This document shows positions 25,930 through 34,015 of a stretch of 64,000 nt of DNA, in pieces. This stretch comes from Thiofilum sp. (lineage in GTDB: Bacteria > Pseudomonadota > Gammaproteobacteria > Thiotrichales > Thiotrichaceae): contig NZ_JADJTF010000001.1 of NCBI RefSeq assembly GCF_016711335.1, positions 2,480,001-2,544,000 of the forward strand, in the 5' to 3' direction. The translations under genes and the position numbers were made by a program. The notes under the pieces were generated by a model, which saw only the letters and a list, made by a program, of their open reading frames with translations, made no database searches and was not told where the DNA came from. Within the stretch, counting starts at the first letter, position 1, and every line of letters starts with the position of its first letter.

Positions 25930-26303
25930 TCTATACTCAGCGCCTTTCATCTGAAAAAAATCTAGTTTGAGAGTAGATTAAGATGCCGAGTTGGGCGCTT
26001 TTACGTAAGATGCTGGTTATAGGACATTATCACTGACACGGAAGTCGACCTATCCATAGGAGTGATAGGGTTAGCAAGGAGTTCGTAGCCTCATCAAGGA
26101 TGATGTCTGTAGCAGAGCGTTTAATAAGGATATTTGTCGATCCAAGGAACGGATCGCGCACGGCAGATAAGTAATCTGTTCGTTATTAGGATCAATGCTA
26201 AGGCGTATAGCTAATTAATCATGGAATGATTCATTAGACTATTCAGGATGATTAAGTCTAATGACGGGCTGTAATATTTCGGTATTACAGCCTTTTTATT
26301 TTT
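25930..26303 (+). ncRNA. Candidate CsrB/RsmZ-family regulatory RNA
   Basis: A non-coding stretch with eleven GGA triplets between 26022 and 26249, most in the context A-N-GGA. Several are shown in hairpin loops: CCTATC/GATAGG (26049-26069), CATCA-AGGA-TGATG (26092-26105), AATA-AGGA-TATT (26123-26134), CGATCC/GGATCG around AAGGAAC (26138-26156), AATCAT-GGA-ATGATT (26217-26231) and a 10-bp stem around TTCAGGATG (26231-26264). It ends in a strong terminator. This is the design of CsrB/RsmY/RsmZ RNAs, which titrate the translational regulator CsrA through GGA loops. The 5' end is uncertain. CsrA itself is not in this window. Confidence 0.75.
26267..26303 (+). terminator. Intrinsic terminator of the CsrB-like RNA
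   Basis: GGCTGTAATA (26267-26276) pairs perfectly with TATTACAGCC (26283-26292) around TTTCGG, followed by TTTTTATTTTT. A textbook Rho-independent terminator with no coding gene before it, which supports a non-coding transcript. Confidence 0.9.
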
Positions 26304-26696
26304 ATAGCCCATCAAGCTAATAAATCTATTTTAATGGCTTGCATAATCTTCTTGGTTTCACCCCATTTATCGCGTGAATGCATCCAGCCATTTTAGCGTT
26401 ATTACTGACTATATAAGCGTATCAGTATTTCTATTACTCAATGAAAATCGTTGTACTACTGCACTAAAATATTAATCTAGGCATTACCATCAATGCGTCG
26501 AGTTTTTTTAAATGATTGCTGTGGTGTAGGTACGCAGTGCTAAGAGCTAGCTATATGTAAGGGTGTCCACGAGGTTAGCGCACTTAATCTCACCTAGGAT
26601 TCTTGAACGTAAAGTTCAGTACGATCTAGTGGGTGAGGTACAATTGCCGCTGATTAGTATTCCGTTTAAAAAGCAAGGTAGCATTGGAGTGACCCC
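26304..26696. other. Gene-free leader between the CsrB-like RNA and dcd
   Basis: No gene seen. Near its end a nested hairpin is possible: CTCACC (about 26589-26594) with GGTGAG (about 26632-26637), enclosing TTGAAC/GTTCA. TACAAT at 26639-26644 is a possible -10 element for dcd. Its role is unknown. Confidence 0.4.
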
Positions 26697-28397
26697 ATGA
26701 GTATAAAAGCAGATCGTTGGATTCGGCAGATGGCTGAGCAATACGGCATGATTGAACCCTTTGAGCCGGGGCAGGTGCGCCACGTAAATGGTGAGAAAAT
26801 TGTATCCTATGGGACTTCCAGCTATGGCTACGATGTGCGTTGTGCCAATGAGTTTAAGATTTTTACTAATATCAACTCGGCGATTGTTGACCCCAAAAAT
26901 TTTGACGAAAATAGTTTTGTCGATTTTACAGGGGATGTTTGTATTATCCCCCCCAACTCATTTGCTCTCGCTAGAACGGTCGAGTATTTTCGGATTCCAC
27001 GTTCAGTTTTGACAGTTTGCTTAGGAAAATCGACGTATGCCCGTTGCTTCCGTGGTGATACTCGTGTGGCACTGGTGGATGGTTCTGCACCCACTTTAGA
27101 GGAAATGGCGGTACGTGCTGAGCAAGGTGAGTTATTTTGGGGCTATAGCATTGGCGAAAATGGGCGCTTGATCGTCACTCAGTTAGAAGCACCCCGTTAT
27201 ATTGGGCGTGATAGCTTGGTGGAAGTAACCCTTGATAATGGTAAAAGTATTTTTGCTACTCCAGAGCATTTATTTATGCTACGTGACGGTCAGTGGTGTG
27301 AGGCGGGCAATTTACGTGCGGGTGCTTCATTAATGCCTCTGTACCGCCAATTAGCGCGTGGCTATGAAATGGTTTATCAGCCCCTCAATGGGCATTTATA
27401 TCCTACCCATCGTTTAGCCGACGAGTGGAATTTGCGCCAAGGTATTTACAACGATTTACCTAATACCCATCGTCATCATGTTGATTTTGATCGTCTTAAT
27501 AATAATCCTTGGAATATCGTGCGTATGGATGCCAAAGAGCATATCACTATGCATAATGCGGAAAGTTATGGTGAGGAGTTTGATCCTGACGAGCATAGTG
27601 CTTCGATCAAGGCGGCTTTAGCAGAGCGTATGCAAAACCCTGAGTGGGCAGAGCGTTATGCTAGCTTGCAGCAAGAGCGAGCTATGCGATTCTGGCACGA
27701 TGACGAGTATCAGACTAAACGTGCCGAGCTATTAGCACAACGTCGAAACCCAACTGATGCTACCCGTGAAGCCCATCGCCAAGCTATGCTACAGCGTTAT
27801 CAAGACTTAGCTGAGAGGGCGCGTCAAGGCGAGCGTATGCGGTCGGTGTGGGCAAATGCTGCTCCAGAGCGTTATCAAAAGCAGGCTGAAATAGCTCGCA
27901 ATTTAAGATTACGTGGTGATATTTCTGAAGGTATTGTATTAGAGGCTTTAAATCAAACAGGTTCTATTCGTGGGGCAGCCCGCTTATTAGACTGTGACCG
28001 CTCAGTATTCAGGCGCTTCCCACAAGCCATTGATCAATTTAGAGGTCTACAAGGCGAAGCACGTAGAAATCATAAAGTCGTGTCAGTGCGTGACGTAGCA
28101 GGAGATCACGATGTGTATTGTTTGACCGTGCCGGAAGCAGGCAATTTTGCATTAGAAGATGGTGTGTTTGTCCATAACTGCGGCATTATTGTGAATGTAA
28201 CGCCCTTGGAACCTGAGTGGGAAGGTCATGTGACCTTAGAGTTTTCTAATACCACTACCTTACCCGCCAAAATTTACGCGAATGAAGGGGTGGCGCAAAT
28301 GCTATTTTTTGAGTCCGATCAGATGTGTGAAACCTCCTATAAAGATCGCGGCGGCAAGTATCAGGGGCAAAGAGGTGTAACTCTACCTCGTACCTAA
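26697..28397 (+). CDS. dcd: dCTP deaminase precursor interrupted by an intein
   Basis: A 566-residue precursor. Residues 1-116 and 495-566 join to a normal 188-residue dCTP deaminase, which converts dCTP to dUTP for thymidylate synthesis. The N-part ends in GKSTYAR and the C-part begins CGIIVNVTPLEPEWEG, with the catalytic Glu in VTLEFSN. Arg116, the last residue before the insertion, aligns with the active-site Arg of E. coli Dcd. The 378-residue insert is an intein (separate entry). The host enzyme can work only after splicing. The gene lies downstream of the CsrB-like RNA and has no operon partner. Confidence 0.95.
   Translation: MSIKADRWIRQMAEQYGMIEPFEPGQVRHVNGEKIVSYGTSSYGYDVRCANEFKIFTNINSAIVDPKNFDENSFVDFTGDVCIIPPNSFALARTVEYFRIPRSVLTVCLGKSTYARCFRGDTRVALVDGSAPTLEEMAVRAEQGELFWGYSIGENGRLIVTQLEAPRYIGRDSLVEVTLDNGKSIFATPEHLFMLRDGQWCEAGNLRAGASLMPLYRQLARGYEMVYQPLNGHLYPTHRLADEWNLRQGIYNDLPNTHRHHVDFDRLNNNPWNIVRMDAKEHITMHNAESYGEEFDPDEHSASIKAALAERMQNPEWAERYASLQQERAMRFWHDDEYQTKRAELLAQRRNPTDATREAHRQAMLQRYQDLAERARQGERMRSVWANAAPERYQKQAEIARNLRLRGDISEGIVLEALNQTGSIRGAARLLDCDRSVFRRFPQAIDQFRGLQGEARRNHKVVSVRDVAGDHDVYCLTVPEAGNFALEDGVFVHNCGIIVNVTPLEPEWEGHVTLEFSNTTTLPAKIYANEGVAQMLFFESDQMCETSYKDRGGKYQGQRGVTLPRT
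27045..28178 (+). mobile_element. Intein with HNH homing-endonuclease domain, inside dcd
   Basis: Splicing signals are complete: Cys1 at residue 117 (CFRGDTRVALVDG, block A), TPEH in block B (FATPEHLFML, 188-191), block F/G ending VFVHN (His-Asn at 493-494), and Cys as the first residue of the C-extein. The central part has an HNH-type nuclease motif, HHVDFDRLNNNPWNIVRM...H (about 260-282). Repeated Glu/Arg-rich modules like those of homing enzymes follow (about 300-405), then a helix-turn-helix SIRGAARLLDCDRSVFRRFP (about 423-442). It is therefore likely both self-splicing and, if the nuclease is active, mobile. Activity of the nuclease is not proven. Confidence 0.92.
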
Positions 28398-28405
28398 GTT
28401 GAGCG

Positions 28406-28432
28406 CAGAGGTGGAGAGCTACTTCACCTCTG
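28406..28432 (+). terminator. Hairpin after dcd
   Basis: CAGAGGTG (28406-28413) pairs with CACCTCTG (28425-28432) just past the dcd stop codon. It is followed by a weak T stretch. Probable transcript end. Confidence 0.5.
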
Positions 28433-29012
28433 GAACTTTCATGTGCCTAATAGACACTAATTATTAAGCGATATAATTGGCTCGACTAATAAACCTATAG
28501 ACCTAATAGGCTTACTTTTTGACTGTGGTATTTTTGTACGATTTGGTCATTAAATGAGTGTAAATGAGAGTTGTACATAGCCAAATTAAGGTGCTCTTTT
28601 GAGGTTGGATAAAACTAAAATTTATTCCGTCTTATAGGTAGAGCTATTCAATATTAGTATTAATAATCACTAGGTGTGTCTCATTGGTGGGATTTATAGC
28701 AGTATGTCGTGCCTAAAGTTTTACCTGACTTCCCGCTTAGCTGGAAAAATACCTTGATTAAGAAAGTAAAATTTAATTTTAATTACAAATTAAAGAATAA
28801 TATTTTTTAACTATACTTTTATATAACAGCTAGGGTTAAATTTTTATTATAAAATATATTTATGATAAAAATTGCCTTTAGGAGCTGCAAAAAAACTAGC
28901 CTGTTCTATAATCAAAGTGTTGCTAAAAACCCACTAAATCAAACTGACTAGCAAGGAAGTGGGGAGTTAAGTTTAGGTTTATTAATTGCGAGTGGATTGA
29001 GGAGGGATAATC
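28433..29012. other. AT-rich gene-free stretch between dcd and the META protein
   Basis: No gene could be supported. The part around 28750-28890 is extremely A/T-rich and would be easily bent. TATAAT at 28907-28912 is a possible -10 for the META-domain gene, without a good -35. The ribosome site GGAGGG lies before the ATG at 29013. Confidence 0.45.
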
Positions 29013-29579
29013 ATGCATCCATCAGCACCAGAACAGCCCAGTCGGCGTTCGTTTTTATGGCTACCTTTAGCTATGGTCGGTAGTTCTCTTTTGGCTAAAG
29101 CAGGTTTAGCAGAAACAACGGCGCCAGCGCCTCTTGCTCCTGTAGCCCCCGTGGCTCCTGCATTGCCTAGTGGCGCATGCCCATTAAACAGTGGAGGTCC
29201 TTCACTGCTCAATACTAAATGGGTATTACAATCTATTTATGGTAATTCTGTGCCAGCTAAGTTAAAGATCACGATGAAAGTGAACGATAGTAGCTTAGAA
29301 GGTTTTACAGGTTGCAATCGTTATAATGCTGCCTTCCGCCGCGTAGGCTATACAGGCTTTAGAATGACAAGCATCGATAAGCATCAAAAAGCTTGTCCGG
29401 TTCTGCCAACCCACCCCGGTGGTCCTACTATTAATGTGGGTAACTGGGAAGGGAATTATCTACGTACTATTCGTCGTGCAGGTAGCGTACAGCAAGACGA
29501 TAATGGGCGCGTATTACGTTTCTTCAATCGTAGTGGTGAAATGTCAGTAGTATTCCGCCGTACTTATGATGCTGCGTAA
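29013..29579 (+). CDS. Exported META-domain protein
   Basis: A 188-residue precursor. The N terminus has RRSFLWLPLAMVGSSLLAKAGLA, a Tat-like or Sec signal with twin Arg, then a Pro/Ala-rich linker. The mature part has the META/HslJ signature LLNTKWVLQSIYGNSV and EGFTGCNRYNAAF, and ends with strands. META-domain proteins of the cell envelope are linked to stress and drug resistance in some bacteria, but no reaction is known. It stands alone behind a long AT-rich leader. Confidence 0.8.
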   Translation: MHPSAPEQPSRRSFLWLPLAMVGSSLLAKAGLAETTAPAPLAPVAPVAPALPSGACPLNSGGPSLLNTKWVLQSIYGNSVPAKLKITMKVNDSSLEGFTGCNRYNAAFRRVGYTGFRMTSIDKHQKACPVLPTHPGGPTINVGNWEGNYLRTIRRAGSVQQDDNGRVLRFFNRSGEMSVVFRRTYDAA

Positions 29580-29601
29580 TAGTCGTATTCAATGCCTCTA
29601 A

Positions 29602-29633
29602 CTGTTTTAGGTCACTTCGTGTGACCTAAACAG
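29602..29633 (+). terminator. Strong hairpin after the META-domain gene
   Basis: CTGTTTTAGGTCAC and GTGACCTAAACAG pair (29602-29615 with 29621-29633, one bulge) around a short loop. It separates the META gene from glyA. The T-run is weak. Confidence 0.65.
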
Positions 29634-29709
29634 ATTCACTATATTGCCCCTAGTTTTAGTGCTATGCTACAACGCTTTTCTACGATTCCCAGTGCAGGAG
29701 AAAGGCGGC

Positions 29710-30963
29710 ATGTTTTCCAAACAAATGACTATTAGCGGGTACGACGATGAACTCTGGTCAGCAATGCAAGCTGAAGAGCGTCGCCAAGAAGAACACATTG
29801 AGTTAATTGCCTCGGAAAACTACACCAGCCCGCGTGTCATGCAAGCACAAGGCTCTGTACTCACCAATAAATACGCTGAAGGCTATCCGGGTAAACGTTA
29901 TTACGGCGGCTGTGAGTATGTCGATATTGCCGAAGACTTAGCGCTCAAACGTGTTAAAGAACTCTTTGGTGCCGATTATGCCAATGTTCAACCTCATTCC
30001 GGCTCTCAAGCCAATGCTGCGGTGTATATGGCACTGCTTAATCCGGGTGATACTGTATTAGGGATGAGTCTCGCACATGGTGGTCACTTAACTCATGGTG
30101 CTAAAGTCAATTTCTCCGGCAAGATCTATCATGCAGTGCAATATGGTATTACTGCGGATGGTTATATTGATTACGCGGAAGTGGAGCAGTTAGCTCTAGA
30201 GCATAAGCCTAAAATGATTGTAGCGGGGTTTTCCGCTTATTCGCGTGTGATTGACTGGCAAAAATTCCGTGAGATTGCCGATAAAGTAGGTGCTTACTTA
30301 TTCGTTGATATGGCGCATGTGGCGGGTTTAGTCGCAGCGGGTCAATATCCAAGCCCTGTGCAAATTGCGGATGTCACCACTTCAACTACCCACAAAACCT
30401 TACGTGGTCCTCGTGGTGGTATTATTCTGGCTAAAGCTAATCCTGATATTGAGAAAAAACTCAATTCCTTAGTATTCCCCGGTACTCAAGGTGGTCCTTT
30501 AATGCATGTGATTGCCGCAAAAGCAGTCGCTTTTAAAGAAGCCTTAGAGCCAGAGTTTAAGACCTATCAAGAGCAAGTGGTGAAAAATGCGCGGGTAATG
30601 GCGAGTACCCTAATTAGTCGCGGCTATAAAATTGTCTCTGGTGGTACAGATAACCATTTGATGCTGATTGATTTGATTGATAAAGGTTTAACAGGTAAGG
30701 CGGTAGATGCAGCTTTAGGTTCAGCTAATATCACGGTGAACAAAAATTCAGTCCCTAACGATCCTCAATCTCCGTTTGTCACTAGCGGTATTCGTATTGG
30801 TACTCCAGCGATTACGACACGCGGTTTTAAAGAATCCGAGTGTGAGCAATTATCTCATTGGATTGCGGATGTAATGGATAATATGGGTGATGCAGCGGTG
30901 ATTGAGCGGGTGAAAGGACAAGTATTAGAGATTTGCCAACGTTTCCCAGTTTACGCGGCTTAG
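29710..30963 (+). CDS. glyA: Serine hydroxymethyltransferase
   Basis: A 417-residue PLP enzyme that interconverts serine and glycine and charges tetrahydrofolate with a one-carbon unit. The start at 29710 (MFSKQMTISGYDDELW) is preferred over upstream frame extension because AGGAG precedes it and the length is then standard. Landmarks are ELIASENYTSPRVMQAQGS, the PLP Lys in TTSTTHKTLRGPRGG and YPGKRYYGGCEYVD. nrdR starts one base after the stop, the usual glyA-nrdR-ribD arrangement of gammaproteobacteria. Confidence 0.97.
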   Translation: MFSKQMTISGYDDELWSAMQAEERRQEEHIELIASENYTSPRVMQAQGSVLTNKYAEGYPGKRYYGGCEYVDIAEDLALKRVKELFGADYANVQPHSGSQANAAVYMALLNPGDTVLGMSLAHGGHLTHGAKVNFSGKIYHAVQYGITADGYIDYAEVEQLALEHKPKMIVAGFSAYSRVIDWQKFREIADKVGAYLFVDMAHVAGLVAAGQYPSPVQIADVTTSTTHKTLRGPRGGIILAKANPDIEKKLNSLVFPGTQGGPLMHVIAAKAVAFKEALEPEFKTYQEQVVKNARVMASTLISRGYKIVSGGTDNHLMLIDLIDKGLTGKAVDAALGSANITVNKNSVPNDPQSPFVTSGIRIGTPAITTRGFKESECEQLSHWIADVMDNMGDAAVIERVKGQVLEICQRFPVYAA

Positions 30964-30964
30964 T

Positions 30965-31474
30965 ATGCGTTGTCCCTTTTGTGGCGCGGATGACACTCGT
31001 GTAGTCGATTCGCGCCTTGCTAATGAAGGTGGGCAAGTCAGACGGCGGCGACGTTGCGGGGTGTGCGATGAACGCTTCACTACCTTTGAAGTCGCCGAGT
31101 TGACTATGCCACGCGTGATTAAAAGTAATAATGCTCGTGAACCCTTCAATGATCAAAAATTGCGGGCAGGTATTATGCGTGCACTAGAAAAGCGTCCGGT
31201 CACTATTGAAGCGATTGAAGCCGCTCTGCACCGTATTCATAAGCATATTCTCATTAGTGGTGAGCGTGAGGTGAGTTCTGCTTTTATTGGTGAATTAGTC
31301 ATGGGTGAACTGCGCCAATTAGATGAGGTCGCTTATGTGCGCTTTGCCTCCGTATATCGGCGCTTTAATGATGTGGAAGAGTTCCGCAGCATGATTGATC
31401 GCTTAGAAGAGGATGAACGTAATAATCCTAGTCCTACTCCAGCTCCTCTCACTTTCCCGCTTAAATTAAAGTAA
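30965..31474 (+). CDS. nrdR: Transcriptional repressor NrdR
   Basis: A 169-residue repressor of ribonucleotide reductase genes. The N-terminal zinc ribbon has CPFC and CGVC pairs around DDTRVVDSRL, followed by an ATP-cone domain (PRVIKSNNAREPFNDQKLRAGI). It binds NrdR boxes at nrd promoters in response to ATP and dATP levels. Directly after glyA and 12 bases before ribD, in one operon. Normal length. Confidence 0.97.
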   Translation: MRCPFCGADDTRVVDSRLANEGGQVRRRRRCGVCDERFTTFEVAELTMPRVIKSNNAREPFNDQKLRAGIMRALEKRPVTIEAIEAALHRIHKHILISGEREVSSAFIGELVMGELRQLDEVAYVRFASVYRRFNDVEEFRSMIDRLEEDERNNPSPTPAPLTFPLKLK

Positions 31475-31486
31475 CTGCTAAAATAA

Positions 31487-32593
31487 ATGCTATTTTCCCC
31501 AGACGATTACCGCTTTATGGCGCGAGCGCTGCTCTTAGCGCAACGCGGTCTATATACCACTCATCCTAATCCCCGTGTCGGTTGTGTCATAGTCAAAGAT
31601 GGACAAATTATTGGCGAGGGTTGGCACGAGCGAGCAGGAGAGCCACATGCTGAAATCTATGCTTTAAAACAGGCAGGCACTTTAGCTCAAGGTGCAACCG
31701 TCTATGTCACCTTAGAACCCTGTAATCATTATGGACGTACTCCCCCTTGCTCCTTGGCTTTAGTTGAGGCGCAAGTGGGAAAGGTCATTGCTGCTATGGT
31801 TGATCCCAATCCCCAAGTGGTAGGGCAGGGTTTAAAACGTCTGGAGCAAGCAGGGATTGATACGACATTTGGTCTAATGGAAGCAGAAGCTCGTGCTTTA
31901 AATCCGGGGTTTTTGAGCCGTATGGAGCGGGGGCGACCTTGGATTCGGGTGAAATTAGCCAGTAGTTTAGACGGACGTACCGCTATGGCTTCGGGTGAAA
32001 GTGTCTGGATTACGGGCGAGGCCGCACGACACGATGTGCAATATTGGCGTGCTCAGGCGGGCGCAATTCTGACTGGAATAGGTACAGTGCTATATGACAA
32101 TCCAGCCTTAAATGTGCGTTTGATTTCTGAGCAATTGGGTATTAAGGGTGCTGTACGTCAACCGTTGCGCGTGATTTTAGATTCTCAATTACGTATCCCG
32201 CTGGATGCACAAATCCTGACATTAGCAGGGCAGGTGCTCATTTATACGCTCAATAATAATACTGAAAAAAGCGCTGCTTTAGAGCAGTTGGGTGTGAAAG
32301 TGATAGTGATCGATAGCTCTACATTAGACTTGCATCAAGTAGTACAGTCTTTAGTTAAAGAAGGCATTAATGAAGTCCATGTGGAGGCTGGTGCAACATT
32401 AAGTGGCGCACTATTAGAGGCGCAATTAGTGGATGAGTTAGTACTCTATTTAGCGCCACATTTTATGGGATCAACGGGGCGTCCATTAGTACAACTACCG
32501 CTTCAGCATATGTCTGAGCGAATAGGTTTAACCATCAAAGACATGCGACTGGTGGGGCAAGATTTAAGAGTCATTGCTAGTCCACAGTATTGA
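31487..32593 (+). CDS. ribD: Bifunctional riboflavin deaminase/reductase RibD
   Basis: A 368-residue two-domain enzyme that catalyses the second and third steps of riboflavin synthesis. The N-terminal deaminase has the zinc-site pattern PHAEIYAL and TLEPCNHYGRTPPCSLAL. The C-terminal reductase starts near VKLASSLDGRTAM and includes LTGIGTVLYDNP and VHVEAGATLSGALL. It follows nrdR in the conserved order; ribE and ribB/A are not downstream here. No FMN riboswitch is visible, as expected for an internal operon gene. Confidence 0.96.
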   Translation: MLFSPDDYRFMARALLLAQRGLYTTHPNPRVGCVIVKDGQIIGEGWHERAGEPHAEIYALKQAGTLAQGATVYVTLEPCNHYGRTPPCSLALVEAQVGKVIAAMVDPNPQVVGQGLKRLEQAGIDTTFGLMEAEARALNPGFLSRMERGRPWIRVKLASSLDGRTAMASGESVWITGEAARHDVQYWRAQAGAILTGIGTVLYDNPALNVRLISEQLGIKGAVRQPLRVILDSQLRIPLDAQILTLAGQVLIYTLNNNTEKSAALEQLGVKVIVIDSSTLDLHQVVQSLVKEGINEVHVEAGATLSGALLEAQLVDELVLYLAPHFMGSTGRPLVQLPLQHMSERIGLTIKDMRLVGQDLRVIASPQY

Positions 32594-32704
32594 ATAAAGC
32601 AAAATTACTACCGTTCGTCCAAATCTGCCTGAGCCTAGTCATACTCAAACTACACTTTAAGGGGCGTTAATTATTTCTATTATTATCCCCACTAGGAGTA
32701 CGCT

Positions 32705-32905
32705 ATGAGTGTTGCAAAAGTGATTGAATTATCTTGTACTTCTGAAAAAGGCTTTGATGATGCTATCCAACAAGGTATCGAACGAGCTGAACAAACTCTC
32801 AAGGGCATTAAAAGCGCGTGGGTTGCCGATCAGACGGTACAAGTAAAAGACGGTAAAATCAGTGAATATCAAGTTCGTCTAAAAGTAACCTTTGTTTTAG
32901 AGTAG
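32705..32905 (+). CDS. Dodecin-family flavin-binding protein
   Basis: A 66-residue protein with the dodecin pattern SVAKVIELSCTSEKGFDDAIQQGI and ending YQVRLKVTFVLE. Bacterial dodecins assemble as twelve subunits that store and protect flavins (FMN or riboflavin). It follows the riboflavin gene ribD by about 110 bases, which fits flavin handling. Own ribosome site (AGGAG). Confidence 0.92.
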   Translation: MSVAKVIELSCTSEKGFDDAIQQGIERAEQTLKGIKSAWVADQTVQVKDGKISEYQVRLKVTFVLE

Positions 32906-32921
32906 TGGTTTCTTACCACTC

Positions 32922-32954
32922 AAACGCCTAAACCGTGCAATTAGGTTTAGGCGT
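32922..32954. terminator. Bidirectional hairpin terminator after dodecin
   Basis: AACGCCTAAACC (32922-32933) pairs perfectly with GGTTTAGGCGTT (32943-32954) around a 9-base loop, between convergent genes. Confidence 0.75.
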
Positions 32955-32961
32955 TATCTGA

Positions 32962-33540
32962 CTAAGACTCCGTTTTGAAGGTTCCAGCGTAGCGAAACAC
33001 CTCTCCCCACCAAGGATGAGTTAAGCGAAAATCCATAGCAAAGTACTGATCATCCACCGCTCGCTCAAGAATCGTGGTGTGCCCTAAAAGTAAAGACTCA
33101 GGCACAGTAAACTGCCACCGCCCTAATTTAATTACCACTCCTTGACCCTGATAGTGTAATGCCTGATCTTTAATTGCTACGGCTAAGCGCAAGCCCATGA
33201 AACGATTGATATATTCGGTAATGACATTATTACCCTCATAAACCCAATAACTATTAAAGTGCAAGGTTTTCCCATCACTAAAGGTTAAAGTACGCGCCCA
33301 GTATAAGCATTCACCCTCAAGGTGTTTGTGTACTTGGGTCGGTACATGTTGTGCGCGGCGATTCATCATGACCCCAAACCAACGCATCACGGTTAAGTAG
33401 GGTTGCATCCAGCGTGGATAGCTAATATCCAAATGTCCAATATCTTGATTATTACGGTTTTGATGATGGGCCTTGAGGGCGTTGGGTAAAGTGTCCCATT
33501 GCTGGCCTAAGGCTTGTTGCATCATAGATTGCTGACTCAT
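32962..33540 (-). CDS. DUF4166-family protein
   Basis: A 192-residue soluble protein with the DUF4166 layout (WARTLTFSDGKTLHFNSYWVYEGNNVITEYINRFMGLRLAVAI, then YQGQGVVIKLGRWQFTVPESLLLGHTTILER). No reaction is known for the family. Third gene of an operon with an NAD-binding SDR and a DUF2269 membrane protein; its start lies one base from the DUF2269 stop. Such trios or fusions occur in many bacteria and suggest a shared redox or lipid task. Confidence 0.75.
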   Translation of the reverse strand: MSQQSMMQQALGQQWDTLPNALKAHHQNRNNQDIGHLDISYPRWMQPYLTVMRWFGVMMNRRAQHVPTQVHKHLEGECLYWARTLTFSDGKTLHFNSYWVYEGNNVITEYINRFMGLRLAVAIKDQALHYQGQGVVIKLGRWQFTVPESLLLGHTTILERAVDDQYFAMDFRLTHPWWGEVFRYAGTFKTES

Positions 33541-33541
33541 T

Positions 33542-34015
33542 TCACCACCCTCCTACGCTTTTAAACACCATTAATAGCACAATGATAACCATCGCTATAA
33601 AAGCAGGCACACCCAGCCAAAACCATAACCGTGCATAGCGCCAGTACTGCTTTGGTAGTGGAGTGTGAGTGAGCAGGGCTTGATTAGAAAGATCGCGCAT
33701 TCTGATTTGTAGCCACACTACAGGCAGCCAACACAAACCTGCTAAAACATATAAGCCTAAGCTCCATGCAATCCACGGTGTGCTTAAAGGGAGTTGCAGT
33801 AAATACACCATCCATAAGCCACTAATAGGCTGGAAAATCACCGTTGGAGTAGTAAATAACCAATCTGCTAATACGACATGACGATTCGTCACTGCAATAT
33901 GCTCGATATTACCGCTACGATCAGCCATCCATTTATAAAACGCGCTGCCTAAGCCTGTGCCAAACAACAGCACCATACTCAGAATATGTAAATATTTTAA
34001 AGTTAAATAAGTCAT
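33542..34015 (-). CDS. DUF2269 inner-membrane protein
   Basis: The start at 34015 (MTYLTLKYLHILSMVLLFG) is preferred because it overlaps the stop codon of the SDR gene as ATGA, so translation is coupled; the frame is open to 34030. About 157 residues and four transmembrane helices. LKYLHILSMVLLFGTGLGSAFY and ANRHVVLADWLFTTP-type segments are typical of DUF2269. No known function; likely works with the SDR and DUF4166 proteins. Confidence 0.82.
   Translation of the reverse strand: MTYLTLKYLHILSMVLLFGTGLGSAFYKWMADRSGNIEHIAVTNRHVVLADWLFTTPTVIFQPISGLWMVYLLQLPLSTPWIAWSLGLYVLAGLCWLPVVWLQIRMRDLSNQALLTHTPLPKQYWRYARLWFWLGVPAFIAMVIIVLLMVFKSVGGW

Noticed and set aside
25930..26303. tmRNA, RNase P RNA or 6S RNA considered for the structured non-coding region.
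   Set aside because: The diagnostic core sequences of these RNAs are absent; the repeated GGA loops fit CsrB/RsmZ instead.
29644..29709. An upstream extension of GlyA by 22 residues.
   Set aside because: The ATG at 29710 has the ribosome site and the standard family N terminus.
31475..31486. FMN riboswitch before ribD.
   Set aside because: Only 12 bases separate nrdR and ribD; no aptamer can fit.
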